A stretch of DNA of 60,711 nucleotides from NCBI GenBank assembly GCA_023260655.1, contig JALQUU010000009.1:1-60711 (forward strand). The letters run 5' to 3'. This DNA is from Paracoccaceae bacterium (lineage in GTDB: Bacteria; Pseudomonadota; Alphaproteobacteria; Rhodobacterales; Rhodobacteraceae). The notes below the pieces were generated by a model. It saw only the letters and a program-made list of their open reading frames with translations. It was not told the origin of the DNA and did no database searches. Below are positions 1 through 7,730 of the stretch, one piece after another. Each line of letters begins with the position of its first letter. Positions within the stretch are counted from its first letter, which is position 1. Both the position numbers and the translations under genes were made by a program.

Positions 1-314
1 CGAGATCGTGTCACTCAAGAACCGCAATGAAGAACGGATTCGCCAAGTAATCTTTTGTCTGCCTAAAAGCCTGTGTGTAGAAAGAGCGCGAGATGCAGGA
101 GAAGCTGGAGGTCGAGCGTTACCACTCCAACCAGAACTACATGATCTAGAAGCAGCGCGCCGAAGAAAAGCGGAAGGTCCAGAAGGCCATCTACCTTTCG
201 AAGACCGAGGAGGCCAAGCAGACCAAGATCCAGCGGGCGCAGAACGAGCAGCAGATCCGCCACAACGAGTTCAAGATTGAGACCGAGAATAAGATGAAGA
301 ACCAGATCGTGAAC
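1..314 (+). other. Eukaryote-like coiled-coil coding fragment with a tiny intron; probable chimeric contig edge
   Basis: This stretch does not belong to the bacterial gene that follows. Bases 2-46 and 81-314 join into one open frame rich in Lys, Gln, Glu, Asn and Arg if bases 47-80 are removed. That 34-nt segment begins GTAATC and ends TGTAG, like a minimal spliceosomal intron. The one stop left in the joined frame is TAG at 147-149, which would be Gln in ciliates and some other protists. The long polar heptad-like composition fits a cytoskeletal or ciliary coiled coil. No bacterial family is recognised. I infer a eukaryotic sequence mis-joined to the bacterial contig near base 315; a degraded bacterial coding region is the alternative. 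Confidence 0.5.
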
Positions 315-560
315 CAGCAGAAGCGCCTTCAGGGGTCGCACTTCGCGCACCTCAAGCAGGCTGCAGCAGCGAACAAGCTGATGCTGGAGCGCCGCCTTGA
401 TCCGGGCATGTCGGAAGTCTTCTCCTGGGCGGATATTCCGAAGGCGCATACGAAGATGCTGAAGAACCAGCACAAGCCGGGCAACATGTCGGTTCTGGTT
501 CAGGCTCCGACCACGGGCCTGCGCACCGTCGAAGACGTGCTGGCAGCTGGCAAGAAGTAA
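315..560 (+). CDS. ccr: Crotonyl-CoA carboxylase/reductase, C-terminal fragment only
   Basis: The last ~80 residues match the C-terminus of crotonyl-CoA carboxylase/reductase, the NADPH-dependent enzyme of the ethylmalonyl-CoA pathway. Signatures include QKRLQGSHFAHLKQ, ERRLDPGMSEVFSW, KNQHKPGN and GLRTVEDVLAAG. The rest of the enzyme (over 340 residues in the family) is absent, and similarity stops abruptly at about base 315, where the preceding sequence turns into an unrelated polar coiled coil. The stop is TAA at 558-560, followed by a good terminator. The gene was probably intact in the organism and cut off here by an assembly junction; a true 3' remnant is possible. Confidence 0.75.
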   Translation, partial: QQKRLQGSHFAHLKQAAAANKLMLERRLDPGMSEVFSWADIPKAHTKMLKNQHKPGNMSVLVQAPTTGLRTVEDVLAAGKK

Positions 561-584
561 GCGGCCTTCACGGCTGGAACAACG

Positions 585-621
585 CCCCGCGAATCGGTGA
601 CGGTTCGCGGGGTTTCTTTTT
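585..621 (+). terminator. Intrinsic terminator after ccr
   Basis: Perfect 9-bp arms CCCCGCGAA (585-593) and TTCGCGGGG (604-612) enclose a 10-nt loop and are followed by TTTCTTTTT. It lies 24 nt after the ccr stop codon. Confidence 0.9.
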
Positions 622-766
622 GGCTCCGAGCGGGGTGGTTTGGCTTCAAACACTTGAGCAGGGGTACCTCCGCTATTTCTGGGGGGGTGAAAAGTGCGGA
701 TTTTCTAAACGTAAATTCGTATTAAGGTTGAATGAGTCATTGTTAACTAATCCAAAGAGAGAAATC

Positions 767-973
767 ATGAGGAACGATTGGATCATCGACGTGCTCTCTG
801 ATCTGCGGACATTTGCCGTGGCGAACGGGATGGGCCATCTGGCGGACCAGCTTGATAGCACGCGGCTGGTTGCCATGATGGAACTGGCGTCGATCGCGAG
901 GGAGGCTCCGGTTTCCGGGGGAAGCGATGCCGTCAAATGTGGAGCGGATTTTAGCCGCGCTCGAGCAGTCTGA
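767..973 (+). CDS. Small conserved protein preceding luxR
   Basis: A 68-residue protein starting MRNDWIIDVLSDLRTFA. The ATG at 767 has a purine-rich ribosome site (AAAGAGAG) about 5-10 nt upstream. The last 47 nt overlap the start of luxR in another frame, suggesting translational coupling. The first ~45 residues look helical and resemble small uncharacterised proteins that I recall sitting in front of autoinducer-receptor genes in Rhodobacteraceae. The last ~20 residues overlap luxR and are less protein-like. No function is assigned. The upstream 145 nt after the ccr terminator are AT-richer and should hold the promoter of the quorum-sensing locus; I could not find a convincing lux box there. 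Confidence 0.6.
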   Translation: MRNDWIIDVLSDLRTFAVANGMGHLADQLDSTRLVAMMELASIAREAPVSGGSDAVKCGADFSRARAV

Positions 974-1712
974 GGGGCTGGAGGGGCTGCAAACGGCGAT
1001 CCTTGCGCTGCGGGATGCATATCGTATCGATCACATGGTGTATCATTGGGTGAGCGCGGCGGGCGAGCAATACGGCTGCGGCACCTATGCCGATGACTGG
1101 GTGCAGCGCTATGTTTCGGAGGATTACCTCAGGATCGATCCGGTGGTCTTGGGGTGTTTCCAGAGGTTCCATCCGGTGGATTGGAAGCGGCTCGACTGGT
1201 CTTCGAAAGCGGCGCGGGTGTTCCTGAAGGATGCCTTGGCGCATGGGCTGGGCAATCAGGGCTTTGCCATTCCCATCCGTGGCCCGAACGGGCAATTCGC
1301 GCTCTTCACGGCGAACCATCGCTGCGACGATGACGCTTGGGCCGCGTTTTGCGAGGCGCATCGGCGGGAGTTGATCCTCGTGGCGCATTACTTCAACGAG
1401 AAGGCTTTGGAGCTGGAGCCGGGGAGGGCACCGCAACCGGCGCAAGCCCTGAGCCCGCGCGAGTTGGAAACGCTGACGCTGATCGCCATGGGCTATAGCC
1501 GCGCGCAGGTGGCGGAGACGCTGGCGATCTCGGAATATATGCTGCGGGCCTATATCGAGAGCGCGCGTTTCAAGCTGGGGGCGCTCAACACGACCCATGC
1601 CGTGGTGCGCGCGCTGACGCGGGGGCTGATCGTGGCGGAAGGGACCGAGCGAGGGCAGGGCGCGCCCTTATCGGGGGCGGTGACGCCCGCAACACAAGCC
1701 GCGCGGAGCTAG
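927..1712 (+). CDS. luxR: LuxR-family acyl-homoserine-lactone-responsive regulator
   Basis: A 261-residue transcription factor. Residues ~15-160 form an autoinducer-binding domain with aromatic and acidic positions typical of the family (YHW, YADDW, Y..DP, and a GNQGFAIPIRG segment). Residues ~170-235 form a LuxR/GerE helix-turn-helix beginning LSPRELETLTLIAMGYSRAQVAE. A poorly conserved tail of ~25 residues follows. The gene ends at TAG 1710-1712, and the downstream frame stays open into luxI. It lies directly upstream of an autoinducer synthase, so it probably reads the lactone made next door. The ATG at 927 is weakly preceded by GGGGGAAG and depends on coupling to the small upstream gene. 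Confidence 0.9.
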   Translation: MPSNVERILAALEQSEGLEGLQTAILALRDAYRIDHMVYHWVSAAGEQYGCGTYADDWVQRYVSEDYLRIDPVVLGCFQRFHPVDWKRLDWSSKAARVFLKDALAHGLGNQGFAIPIRGPNGQFALFTANHRCDDDAWAAFCEAHRRELILVAHYFNEKALELEPGRAPQPAQALSPRELETLTLIAMGYSRAQVAETLAISEYMLRAYIESARFKLGALNTTHAVVRALTRGLIVAEGTERGQGAPLSGAVTPATQAARS

Positions 1713-1735
1713 GGACAGCCGTTAACCTTTTCTGG

Positions 1736-1771
1736 GGAAACCTTACTGCGTCACTCCGCAAGAAGGTTTCC
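1736..1771 (+). promoter_or_regulatory. Large inverted repeat covering the luxI ribosome binding site
   Basis: Arms GGAAACCTTACTGCG (1736-1750) and CGCAAGAAGGTTTCC (1757-1771) match at 13 of 15 positions around a 6-nt centre (TCACTC). The outer 9 bp are perfect. The right arm contains AGAAGG (1761-1766), the only plausible Shine-Dalgarno for the luxI ATG at 1776. In mRNA the hairpin would hide the ribosome site. As DNA it could instead be a LuxR-type operator, although it is longer than a classical 20-bp lux box. Confidence 0.65.
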
Positions 1772-1775
1772 TGCT

Positions 1776-2418
1776 ATGATCCGTTATCTCTATGCCGACC
1801 AACTGGCCACAAACGCCGTTCTGGCGCGCTCGATGTATCGCGACCGTGCCCAGCAATTCGCAGAGCTTTTGGGCTGGGAGGTGTCGGTGAACACGGCGGG
1901 CGAGGAGCGCGATCAATATGATGCGCTGAACCCGCTCTATGTGATCTGGGAAGACGAAACGGGCCGGCATGGCGGCTCGATGCGGTTTCTGCCTACCGTT
2001 GGCCGGACGATGGTGAACGAGCATTTCCTGCATCTGACCGACGGCGTGCGGATCGAAAGCCCGCTCATCTGGGAGTACACGCGTTTCTGCCTGAGCCCCG
2101 GCGCGGGGCCGCATGTGGCGGCGGCTTTGATGCTGGCGGGGGGGCGAGATTTTGCAGGGTTTCGGGTTGCAGCAATTCGTCGGCGTGTTCGACGCGCGGA
2201 TGGTGCGGATCTATCGCCGGATCGGATCAGAGCCTGAGGTGCTGGGCTGGCAGGGTGAGGGGCGCGACCGGATCGGTGTGGGGCTCTGGAGCTACGGGCC
2301 GGAAGCGGCGGCGCGGGTGGCGGGGGCGGCGGGCGTGTCGCAGGCGCATTCGCGGGCGTGGTTCGAGGCCGCGTTCGGGCGGGAATTCCCCGAGTCGCGC
2401 CTCGCGATCCCTGCCTGA
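1776..2418 (+). pseudogene. luxI: Acyl-homoserine-lactone synthase, frameshifted in a G7 tract
   Basis: The first ~120 codons and a second frame entering at about 2145 together give a normal-length (~213 aa) LuxI. The N-terminal part has the conserved pieces YRDRAQQF..LLGWEV, DQYD, GSMRFLPT and WEYTRF. The C-terminal part has LQQFVGVFDARMVRIYRRIG and GRDRIGVGLWS. The frames switch at seven consecutive G residues (2138-2144); six G would restore MLAGGEILQGFG. Without correction, translation runs into unrelated residues and stops at 2237. The product would convert SAM and acyl-ACP or acyl-CoA to a lactone signal. The extra G may be a sequencing error, a real mutation or a slippage switch. Confidence 0.85.
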
Positions 2419-2460
2419 CACCTCTGGCCCTTGGCAGGGGGAGGAGGTAGGGTCCGCGCC

Positions 2461-3990
2461 ATGAGCGCGCTTATTCTCTCCCCCGATCAGGCCGAGGCCC
2501 ATGACCGCATTGCCGATGTGCTGCGCGGGATGGGGGTGGATATCGACGAGGCCACTTTGCTGCCCCCTTCCGAGGGGAAATCGGCAGTGCTGGCAGTGAT
2601 GGGGAAAGCGGGGTCTGGCAAGACCGCGCTTCTGGCGCAGCTGGTGAATTCGCTGAAAGACGCGGGCGTCGAGATCGTTTCGGGCGATTACGAAGGCAAG
2701 AAGCGCAAGGATCGGCGCACGCTGGCCATTCTCGCGCCGACGAACAAGGCGGCGAGCGTTTTGCGGCTGCGCGGCGTTCTGGCCACGACCATTCACCGCA
2801 TTCTTTACACTCCTGTTTATGACCCGGTTTACGAGCGCCTGGCCGATTGGCTGAATGGCGAGGGCAAGGGCGAGCGCCCGGAAGTGCCCGGTATGACCGA
2901 TGCTGCGATGGATCGCGCGCTCCAGTTCTTCCGCACCCATGCCTCTATTCCGGCAGCCTTGGCGGCGGCGGGTTTGCGCGGCTCGGATTTCATCACCGGA
3001 TGGAAGCGGCGCGAGGAGCCCTTGGATATCGGCTTCATCGACGAAAGCTCGATGCTGGAAGACCGCCAGTTCGACGACCTGCGCGAGATTTTCTCGACGC
3101 TGATCCTCTTTGGTGATCCGGCGCAGTTGGCGCCTGTGGGGCAATCGGGCACGATGGTGTTCGACCGTTTGGGCAAGCCCCTGCAACTCCAGTTGAACCG
3201 CATCCATCGGCAGGAAGCCGATAACCCCATTCTCGATCTCGCGCATGCTTTGGCCGATCCCGACCTCAGTTTCGAGGATTTCGAGCGCTTGGTGCAGGGG
3301 GCCGCGCGGCGGGATGAGCGGGTGGTCTGGGCCGAGCGGGTGGAGAGCGATCTGATGGCGCGCTCGCCCGTTCTGGTGTGGCGCAATGCAACGCGCATCC
3401 GGCTGATCACGGCGTTTCGTGCCGCCCATGGCGCGCCGGAAACCGAGCTTCTGGAAGGTGAGCCGCTGATCTGCGACGGGATCGAATTGCCGTTGAAGCA
3501 CAGGAAGAAGCGGATCGATCTTGAAGCGCGGGGCCTCATCAAGGGCGCGCAGGTGATCTATCTCGGGCCGGGGAAGAGAACGGGGTTTTCGCGCCTTCAT
3601 GTGATGGGGGCGGAAGAGCCTCAGCTTTCGGCAGCTTCCATCGTGAAGATCGAAAAACCCGATGATGAAGAGCCGTTCATCCCCTTTGCCGCGCATATGG
3701 GCGCGGCGTTTCTGCATGGCGCGGCGGTGACGATCCACAAGGCGCAGGGCTCGCAATGGGAAGACGTGCAGGTGTTTGCGCCGGACCTTTATGCAGCAGC
3801 GCGAATGGGGCGGATGGAGGCGGGCATTCCTTTGTGGAAGCGGCTCGCCTATGTGGCGATCACGCGCGCCGAAAAGCGGCTGCTCTGGGTGGTGCGGAAC
3901 CGCCTTTCGCGTCCCTCGGGCCCGCTTCGGGTGGATGACCTGAAGACCGGGCCTGCGCCTTTGGCGCTGGAAGCGGAAGAGATGGGTTAA
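2461..3990 (+). CDS. RecD-like ATP-dependent DNA helicase (superfamily 1)
   Basis: A 509-residue protein. Walker A GKAGSGKT is at about residues 48-55, the Walker B-type GFIDESSM at about 190-197, and the helicase C-terminal motifs VTIHKAQGSQWEDV near 421-434 and YVAITRAEKRLLW near 463. This is the UvrD/RecD2-like exonuclease V alpha-type arrangement used in 5'-3' unwinding. The start at 2461 is chosen because GGGAGGAGGT lies just upstream. No RecB or RecC partners are present, so it is a stand-alone enzyme. Its stop overlaps that of the convergent amidohydrolase gene. Confidence 0.88.
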   Translation: MSALILSPDQAEAHDRIADVLRGMGVDIDEATLLPPSEGKSAVLAVMGKAGSGKTALLAQLVNSLKDAGVEIVSGDYEGKKRKDRRTLAILAPTNKAASVLRLRGVLATTIHRILYTPVYDPVYERLADWLNGEGKGERPEVPGMTDAAMDRALQFFRTHASIPAALAAAGLRGSDFITGWKRREEPLDIGFIDESSMLEDRQFDDLREIFSTLILFGDPAQLAPVGQSGTMVFDRLGKPLQLQLNRIHRQEADNPILDLAHALADPDLSFEDFERLVQGAARRDERVVWAERVESDLMARSPVLVWRNATRIRLITAFRAAHGAPETELLEGEPLICDGIELPLKHRKKRIDLEARGLIKGAQVIYLGPGKRTGFSRLHVMGAEEPQLSAASIVKIEKPDDEEPFIPFAAHMGAAFLHGAAVTIHKAQGSQWEDVQVFAPDLYAAARMGRMEAGIPLWKRLAYVAITRAEKRLLWVVRNRLSRPSGPLRVDDLKTGPAPLALEAEEMG

Positions 3991-5150
3991 TCCCAGATCC
4001 CGAGCCCATGTAGGATTTGGACAAATATTCCCGTTCCTTTGGGGATAAGTTCGTCGGGGAAGTCAAAATCCGGATTGTGGAGCGCGGGCGTGGTTTCGCC
4101 TGATCCGAGGAAGAGCATGGCGGCTTTCGCGCCCGCCATGCCGAAGCGCCCAAAATCTTCCGAACCACGCATGGGCAGGGGATCGGGGCCGGAGGTGAGC
4201 CCCAACGCATCGGCGGCTGCGATGATGCGGGCGGTGGCGTCGGAGTTGTTTTCGCAGTGATGGAAGATGTCGTGATAGGTGACGCTGAGGGTGAGGCCGC
4301 TGTCGCGGGTGGCGGCTTCGGCAAGAGCTTCGGCTTTGGCCATCATCGCTTCCATTGACGCATCGACGAGGGTGCGCAGCGTGGCCCAGATCTCGGCATA
4401 GCCCGGCGCGATCCCGAAGGCGGGTTCGCCCATGCGGCTGTGGGTGACGGTGGCCAGCGTGAAATCGGGGCTTTCAACGGTGCCTTTAGAAAGGGCCGTA
4501 AGGGCTGGCATCAGCGCGGAAATCGCCTGCATGGGGGAGGTGCCGGTTTCGGGCTGGCTCGCATGCGCGGTGCGCCCTGTGAGGGTGATCTTCATGCCGC
4601 GCGAGGCGCAGTTCACGGGGCCGGGTTTGACGGCAACGTGGCCCATTGGAAGGCCGGGGAAGTTGTGGATGGAGAAGGCCCATTCGGGGGCGATATTGGG
4701 GTAACGCGGATCGGACACCACTTTGGCCGCACCCGCGCCGTCTTCCTCGGCGGGTTGATACATGAGGATGACGCGGCCCTTATTCGGCGCTTGGCGAGAG
4801 AGCACCCGGGCGACGCCGGTGAGCATCGCCATATGCCCGTCATGCCCGCAGAGATGGCCTTTGCCGGAGATTTCCGAGCGCCACGCGGACGTTCCGGTTT
4901 CCTCGATGGGCAAAGCGTCCAATTCGCAGCGGAGAAGCACGCTTGGACCTGCTTCCGCCCCTTCCCAGATCGCGGCAACGCCATGCCCGCCGAGGTCTGT
5001 CATCACGCGAGCCCCGAGAGGGGCCAAGGTGCCCGCGATCAGGCGGGCGGTTTCGGCTTCCTCGCCGGAAAGCTCGGGGTTGCGGTGCAGGTGCTGGCGC
5101 AACTCGGTGAGGGTGACGATGTCACTATTGGTCAGGTGATGATCTGGCAT
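3987..5150 (-). CDS. M20-family amidohydrolase (hippurate hydrolase / aminoacylase type)
   Basis: A 387-residue cytosolic metallopeptidase-family enzyme. It has an N-terminal HLHRNPELSGEE motif, LRCELDALPIEE and the metal-binding CGHDGH motif at around residue 100, plus the second-metal region EEDGAGAA and C-terminal MRGSEDFG. Members remove acyl or amino-acid groups from N-acyl amino acids or indole conjugates; the substrate cannot be told here. The ATG at 5150 is chosen because GGAGGAG precedes it at the right distance; an in-frame ATG lies five codons upstream. The gene is convergent with the helicase, with stops overlapping by 3-4 nt. Confidence 0.88.
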   Translation of the reverse strand: MPDHHLTNSDIVTLTELRQHLHRNPELSGEEAETARLIAGTLAPLGARVMTDLGGHGVAAIWEGAEAGPSVLLRCELDALPIEETGTSAWRSEISGKGHLCGHDGHMAMLTGVARVLSRQAPNKGRVILMYQPAEEDGAGAAKVVSDPRYPNIAPEWAFSIHNFPGLPMGHVAVKPGPVNCASRGMKITLTGRTAHASQPETGTSPMQAISALMPALTALSKGTVESPDFTLATVTHSRMGEPAFGIAPGYAEIWATLRTLVDASMEAMMAKAEALAEAATRDSGLTLSVTYHDIFHHCENNSDATARIIAAADALGLTSGPDPLPMRGSEDFGRFGMAGAKAAMLFLGSGETTPALHNPDFDFPDELIPKGTGIFVQILHGLGIWD

Positions 5151-5340
5151 GGCAGGCTCCTCCACCGTTTCTTTCGCATAGGAGCAAGGGCTGAGGAAGG
5201 GCAGCGAGCAGGCGTGGCACGGGATTTGCGGAAGAGAGGCAAGGCGTTTTCGCGGCCATTGTGGCCTTGCGGCACTGGTTGGCGCGGGCGATTTCGGCTA
5301 GGAGAAGGGAAAGCCCACGGTTTGTAAAAGAGGATTACCG

Positions 5341-6309
5341 ATGTTTCGCAAACTGTTGGGGGCTGTAGTTCTTCTATCCTCTTTCGCTGCTGCAGTGCCT
5401 GCCATGGCCGAGGGCCTCTCGTGGCAGCGCGTTGGGCATGGGCGGATTTTCAACAACGATGCTTTGGGCGACAACCTCGATCGCTGGCAAACCGGTGGCA
5501 TGGCGGCAAGCTGGGTGTTTGCGCGGGGGGGCGAACATGCCTTGCCCGCAGCGCCGGGGCAGATGGTGGAATTGCGCTTCAGCGGGCGGGCGATTGCACC
5601 TGCGAATATCGTGGCACCGGCGGGTGCGGACCGGCTTTACGCAGGTATTCTGAGCCTTGGCGCGCATACCCATTACCGCATGCGCGGCTGGGATGTGGCC
5701 TTGGGGCTCGATCTGGTGGCGACGGGGCCGTAGACGGGGGTGGATGACTTCCAGTCGAACCTCCACAAGATCCCCGGCATTCCCGGCTTGGGCGCGGCGA
5801 CCAAGGCCAGCCAGATTGCGGACGGTATCCACCCGTCGTTGACAGTGGAGATGGGCCGCGAATTCATGCTGGGCACGAGCCGCGTGCGCCCCTTCATCGA
5901 AGGCAAGGCCGGAGCGGAGACGCTCTTGCGCGTCAGTGCGGACCTGACATTCGGGCGCATCGGGCAGGGCGAGCTTCTGGTGCGGGAAGAGGTGACGGGG
6001 CAGCGTTATCGCACTGTGACCAACTCAGGGCGCGGCACGGCTTTCGTGCTGGGCGGCGATGTGGCCGTGGTGGGCGACAGCGTGTTCTTCCCCGCCGCGA
6101 GCCCCGTGACGATGGAAGAAAGCCGCACGCGCCTGCGCGCGGGCTTCCACTGGCAGGGCGAGCGCAACGCGGCCTTCTACGGCCTCACATGGCTGTCGGA
6201 AGAATTCGTGGGCCAGAACGAGGGCCAGTTCATCGGTTCGTTCCGTCTGGATTTCCGCTTCTGCTTCGCGCTGTGTAGCGCTTCAAAAATCCGCTTCTTT
6301 TGCAAATAA
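5341..6309 (+). pseudogene. LpxR/DUF2219-like outer-membrane lipid A deacylase, amber-interrupted and stop-shifted
   Basis: A signal peptide (MFRKLLG...AVPAMA) precedes a mature region beginning GLSWQRVGHGRIFNNDALGD..DRWQTGG, typical of DUF2219/LpxR beta-barrels. An in-frame TAG at 5731-5733 sits in GP-stop-TG; from memory of the family, Gln (CAG) is the likely original residue. The same frame then continues with DDFQSNLHKI and beta-strand-rich sequence to the barrel-type ending RLDFRF at 6244-6261. There the expected stop appears to be TGC instead of TGA, so 15 extra codons run to TAA at 6307. These two changes suggest an inactivated gene. The family removes the 3'-acyloxyacyl group of lipid A. 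Confidence 0.75.
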
Positions 6310-6345
6310 TCCGAAAGGATATAATAAAGGAGTATACGGATATAT
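6309..6345. promoter_or_regulatory. AT-rich dyad shared with the sensor-regulator intergenic region
   Basis: ATCCGAAAGGATAT (6309-6322), followed by TATAATAAAG and GAGTATACGGATATAT, lies between the LpxR-like gene and the Hint gene. The related ATATCCTTCGGAT and ATCCGAAAGAGTATAGGATTAT occur at about 31170-31203. It may be a promoter with an operator; no regulator is known. Confidence 0.3.
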
Positions 6346-6474
6346 GTGGTTCTGGCAACGTCTGCCCCAAACTCCACTCTAAATTGCGTTCTGACGCCAA
6401 CTAGCGCCTTCCCAAGCATGAATTTCAGCGGTTAACCTTTTCTTAATAAAAATAACTTGAGGCAGACAGAGCAG

Positions 6475-7539
6475 ATGGGAACGGGCTTTCGTGGCACGTT
6501 CGTCATTTCCTGGTCACAAACAGAGATAGACGGCCTGAAGGCCGCGCCTGTACAAACGCTTTCTGTCGGGTCCAGCTGGACTTGGCGCGGGGAAGCTGTG
6601 CGCGTGGATGGCCCGTCGGAGCTTCTCCGTCTGGACGAGGATGACGCCAACGTGAATAACCGCCGCCGCGCGGCACGCATTGTGCGCCGCCTGGTGGGTG
6701 CCGCGATCACGGGCAATCGTGATCTCGAAAAGATCGAAGTGAAATCGCCGCTGGTCGATCAGGCCATCGTGGTGACGGACGGGGCGCATACCTACACGAT
6801 CACCTTGATCGAAGTGGGGCAGGGGGCGACACCGCTTCTGATGTTCCTCGACCAGATCCCGCCGAGGAACACCGACCTCTGGGTCGTGCACCACACGATC
6901 GACCTTAATGCGATAAACCCCTTGGGGCCGGCATCGGGCGGTGTGATCTGTTTCACGCCGGGCACGATGATCCGCACGCCGACCGGCCTTCTGCCGGTGG
7001 AGATGCTGCAGGAAGGCGACAAGGTTCAGACCAAGGACAACGGCCCGCAGGAGATCCTGTGGATCGGCTCCCGCCGCATGACGGGGGCGCGCCTCTTCGT
7101 GATGCCGAAGCTCCGACCCGTCCGTATCCGCCCCGCAGCGCTTGGCCGTGGCCAGCCGGACGCCGAATTGCTGGTGTATCCGGAGCACCGGATGCTCTTG
7201 GGTGGCCCTGAAGCGGTGGCGCTTTTCAACACACCGGAAGTTCTGGTGGCAGCGAAAGATATGGTGAACGGGTCGACCGTGACGGTGGACCATCTCCTTA
7301 GGGAAGTGACCTATATCCACTTGCTCCTGCCCGCCCATCAAATTCTCTGGGCGAACGGGATAGAGACCGAAAGTTTCCATCCGGCGAACGCTTCCCTATC
7401 CACTTTGGGGGATGATGACCGTCAAAGACTGTTGAAACAGTTCCCGACGCTGGAATACGACCCTCATAGCTTCGGCAATTATGCCCGCCGGAACCTGAAT
7501 ACCTCGGAGGCAGCGATTCTTTTGCACGACGTGGCATAA
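6475..7539 (+). CDS. Hint-domain protein
   Basis: A 354-residue protein whose C-terminal half is a Hint (hedgehog/intein-type) module starting at CFTPGTMIRTPTGLLPVEMLQEGDKVQT, a common architecture in Rhodobacteraceae. The catalytic-type Cys begins the module at about residue 160, and PEHRMLL carries the expected His region. The N-terminal ~155 residues are not recognised. In related proteins this module sits at the end of secreted calcium-binding or RTX-type proteins; here there is no repeat and no clear signal peptide. ATG 6475 is chosen over a TTG at 6457. A strong terminator follows. Confidence 0.78.
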   Translation: MGTGFRGTFVISWSQTEIDGLKAAPVQTLSVGSSWTWRGEAVRVDGPSELLRLDEDDANVNNRRRAARIVRRLVGAAITGNRDLEKIEVKSPLVDQAIVVTDGAHTYTITLIEVGQGATPLLMFLDQIPPRNTDLWVVHHTIDLNAINPLGPASGGVICFTPGTMIRTPTGLLPVEMLQEGDKVQTKDNGPQEILWIGSRRMTGARLFVMPKLRPVRIRPAALGRGQPDAELLVYPEHRMLLGGPEAVALFNTPEVLVAAKDMVNGSTVTVDHLLREVTYIHLLLPAHQILWANGIETESFHPANASLSTLGDDDRQRLLKQFPTLEYDPHSFGNYARRNLNTSEAAILLHDVA

Positions 7540-7555
7540 GATTACGCTGTCCTTG

Positions 7556-7587
7556 GAAAGAGGGCGCTGGGAGGCGCCCTCTTTTCC
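7556..7587 (+). terminator. Intrinsic terminator after the Hint-domain gene
   Basis: AGAGGGCGC (7559-7567) pairs with GCGCCCTCT (7574-7582) around TGGGAG, with a T-rich tail and an A-rich left side that extends the stem. Confidence 0.88.
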
Positions 7588-7598
7588 GTTTCTGGCTG

Positions 7599-7626
7599 TT
7601 GACTCCGGCGAGGCTCTGGATATAAG
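7599..7626 (+). promoter_or_regulatory. Sigma-70 type promoter of rpsD
   Basis: TTGACT (7599-7604), a 16-nt spacer and TATAAG (7621-7626), about 105 nt before the rpsD start. The leader of about 95 nt leaves room for S4 autoregulation, but no specific fold was identified. Confidence 0.65.
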
Positions 7627-7730
7627 CGCGGCTTCATTGGTGTTGGTGGCCTCCGTAAGGTGGTTCCTGTCGTTCCCGAAAAAGGGGAAAGAGGACAACG
7701 CCCTTCTAAAACGCAAGAAGGAGATCAGCC

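Noticed and set aside
660..700. Imperfect dyad ACCTCC...GGGGGGT as a lux box before luxR
   Set aside because: Only about 6 of 8 half-site positions match and the right half is a G-run; not convincing.
4440..5327. A 295-codon open frame opposite the M20 gene
   Set aside because: Shadow of the M20 amidohydrolase; no recognisable domain.
6344..6382. A 12-codon leader-like ORF (MWFWQRLPQTPL) behind AAAGGAG, with two Trp codons
   Set aside because: No Trp or amino-acid biosynthesis gene follows and no attenuator hairpin pair is seen, so it is probably chance.
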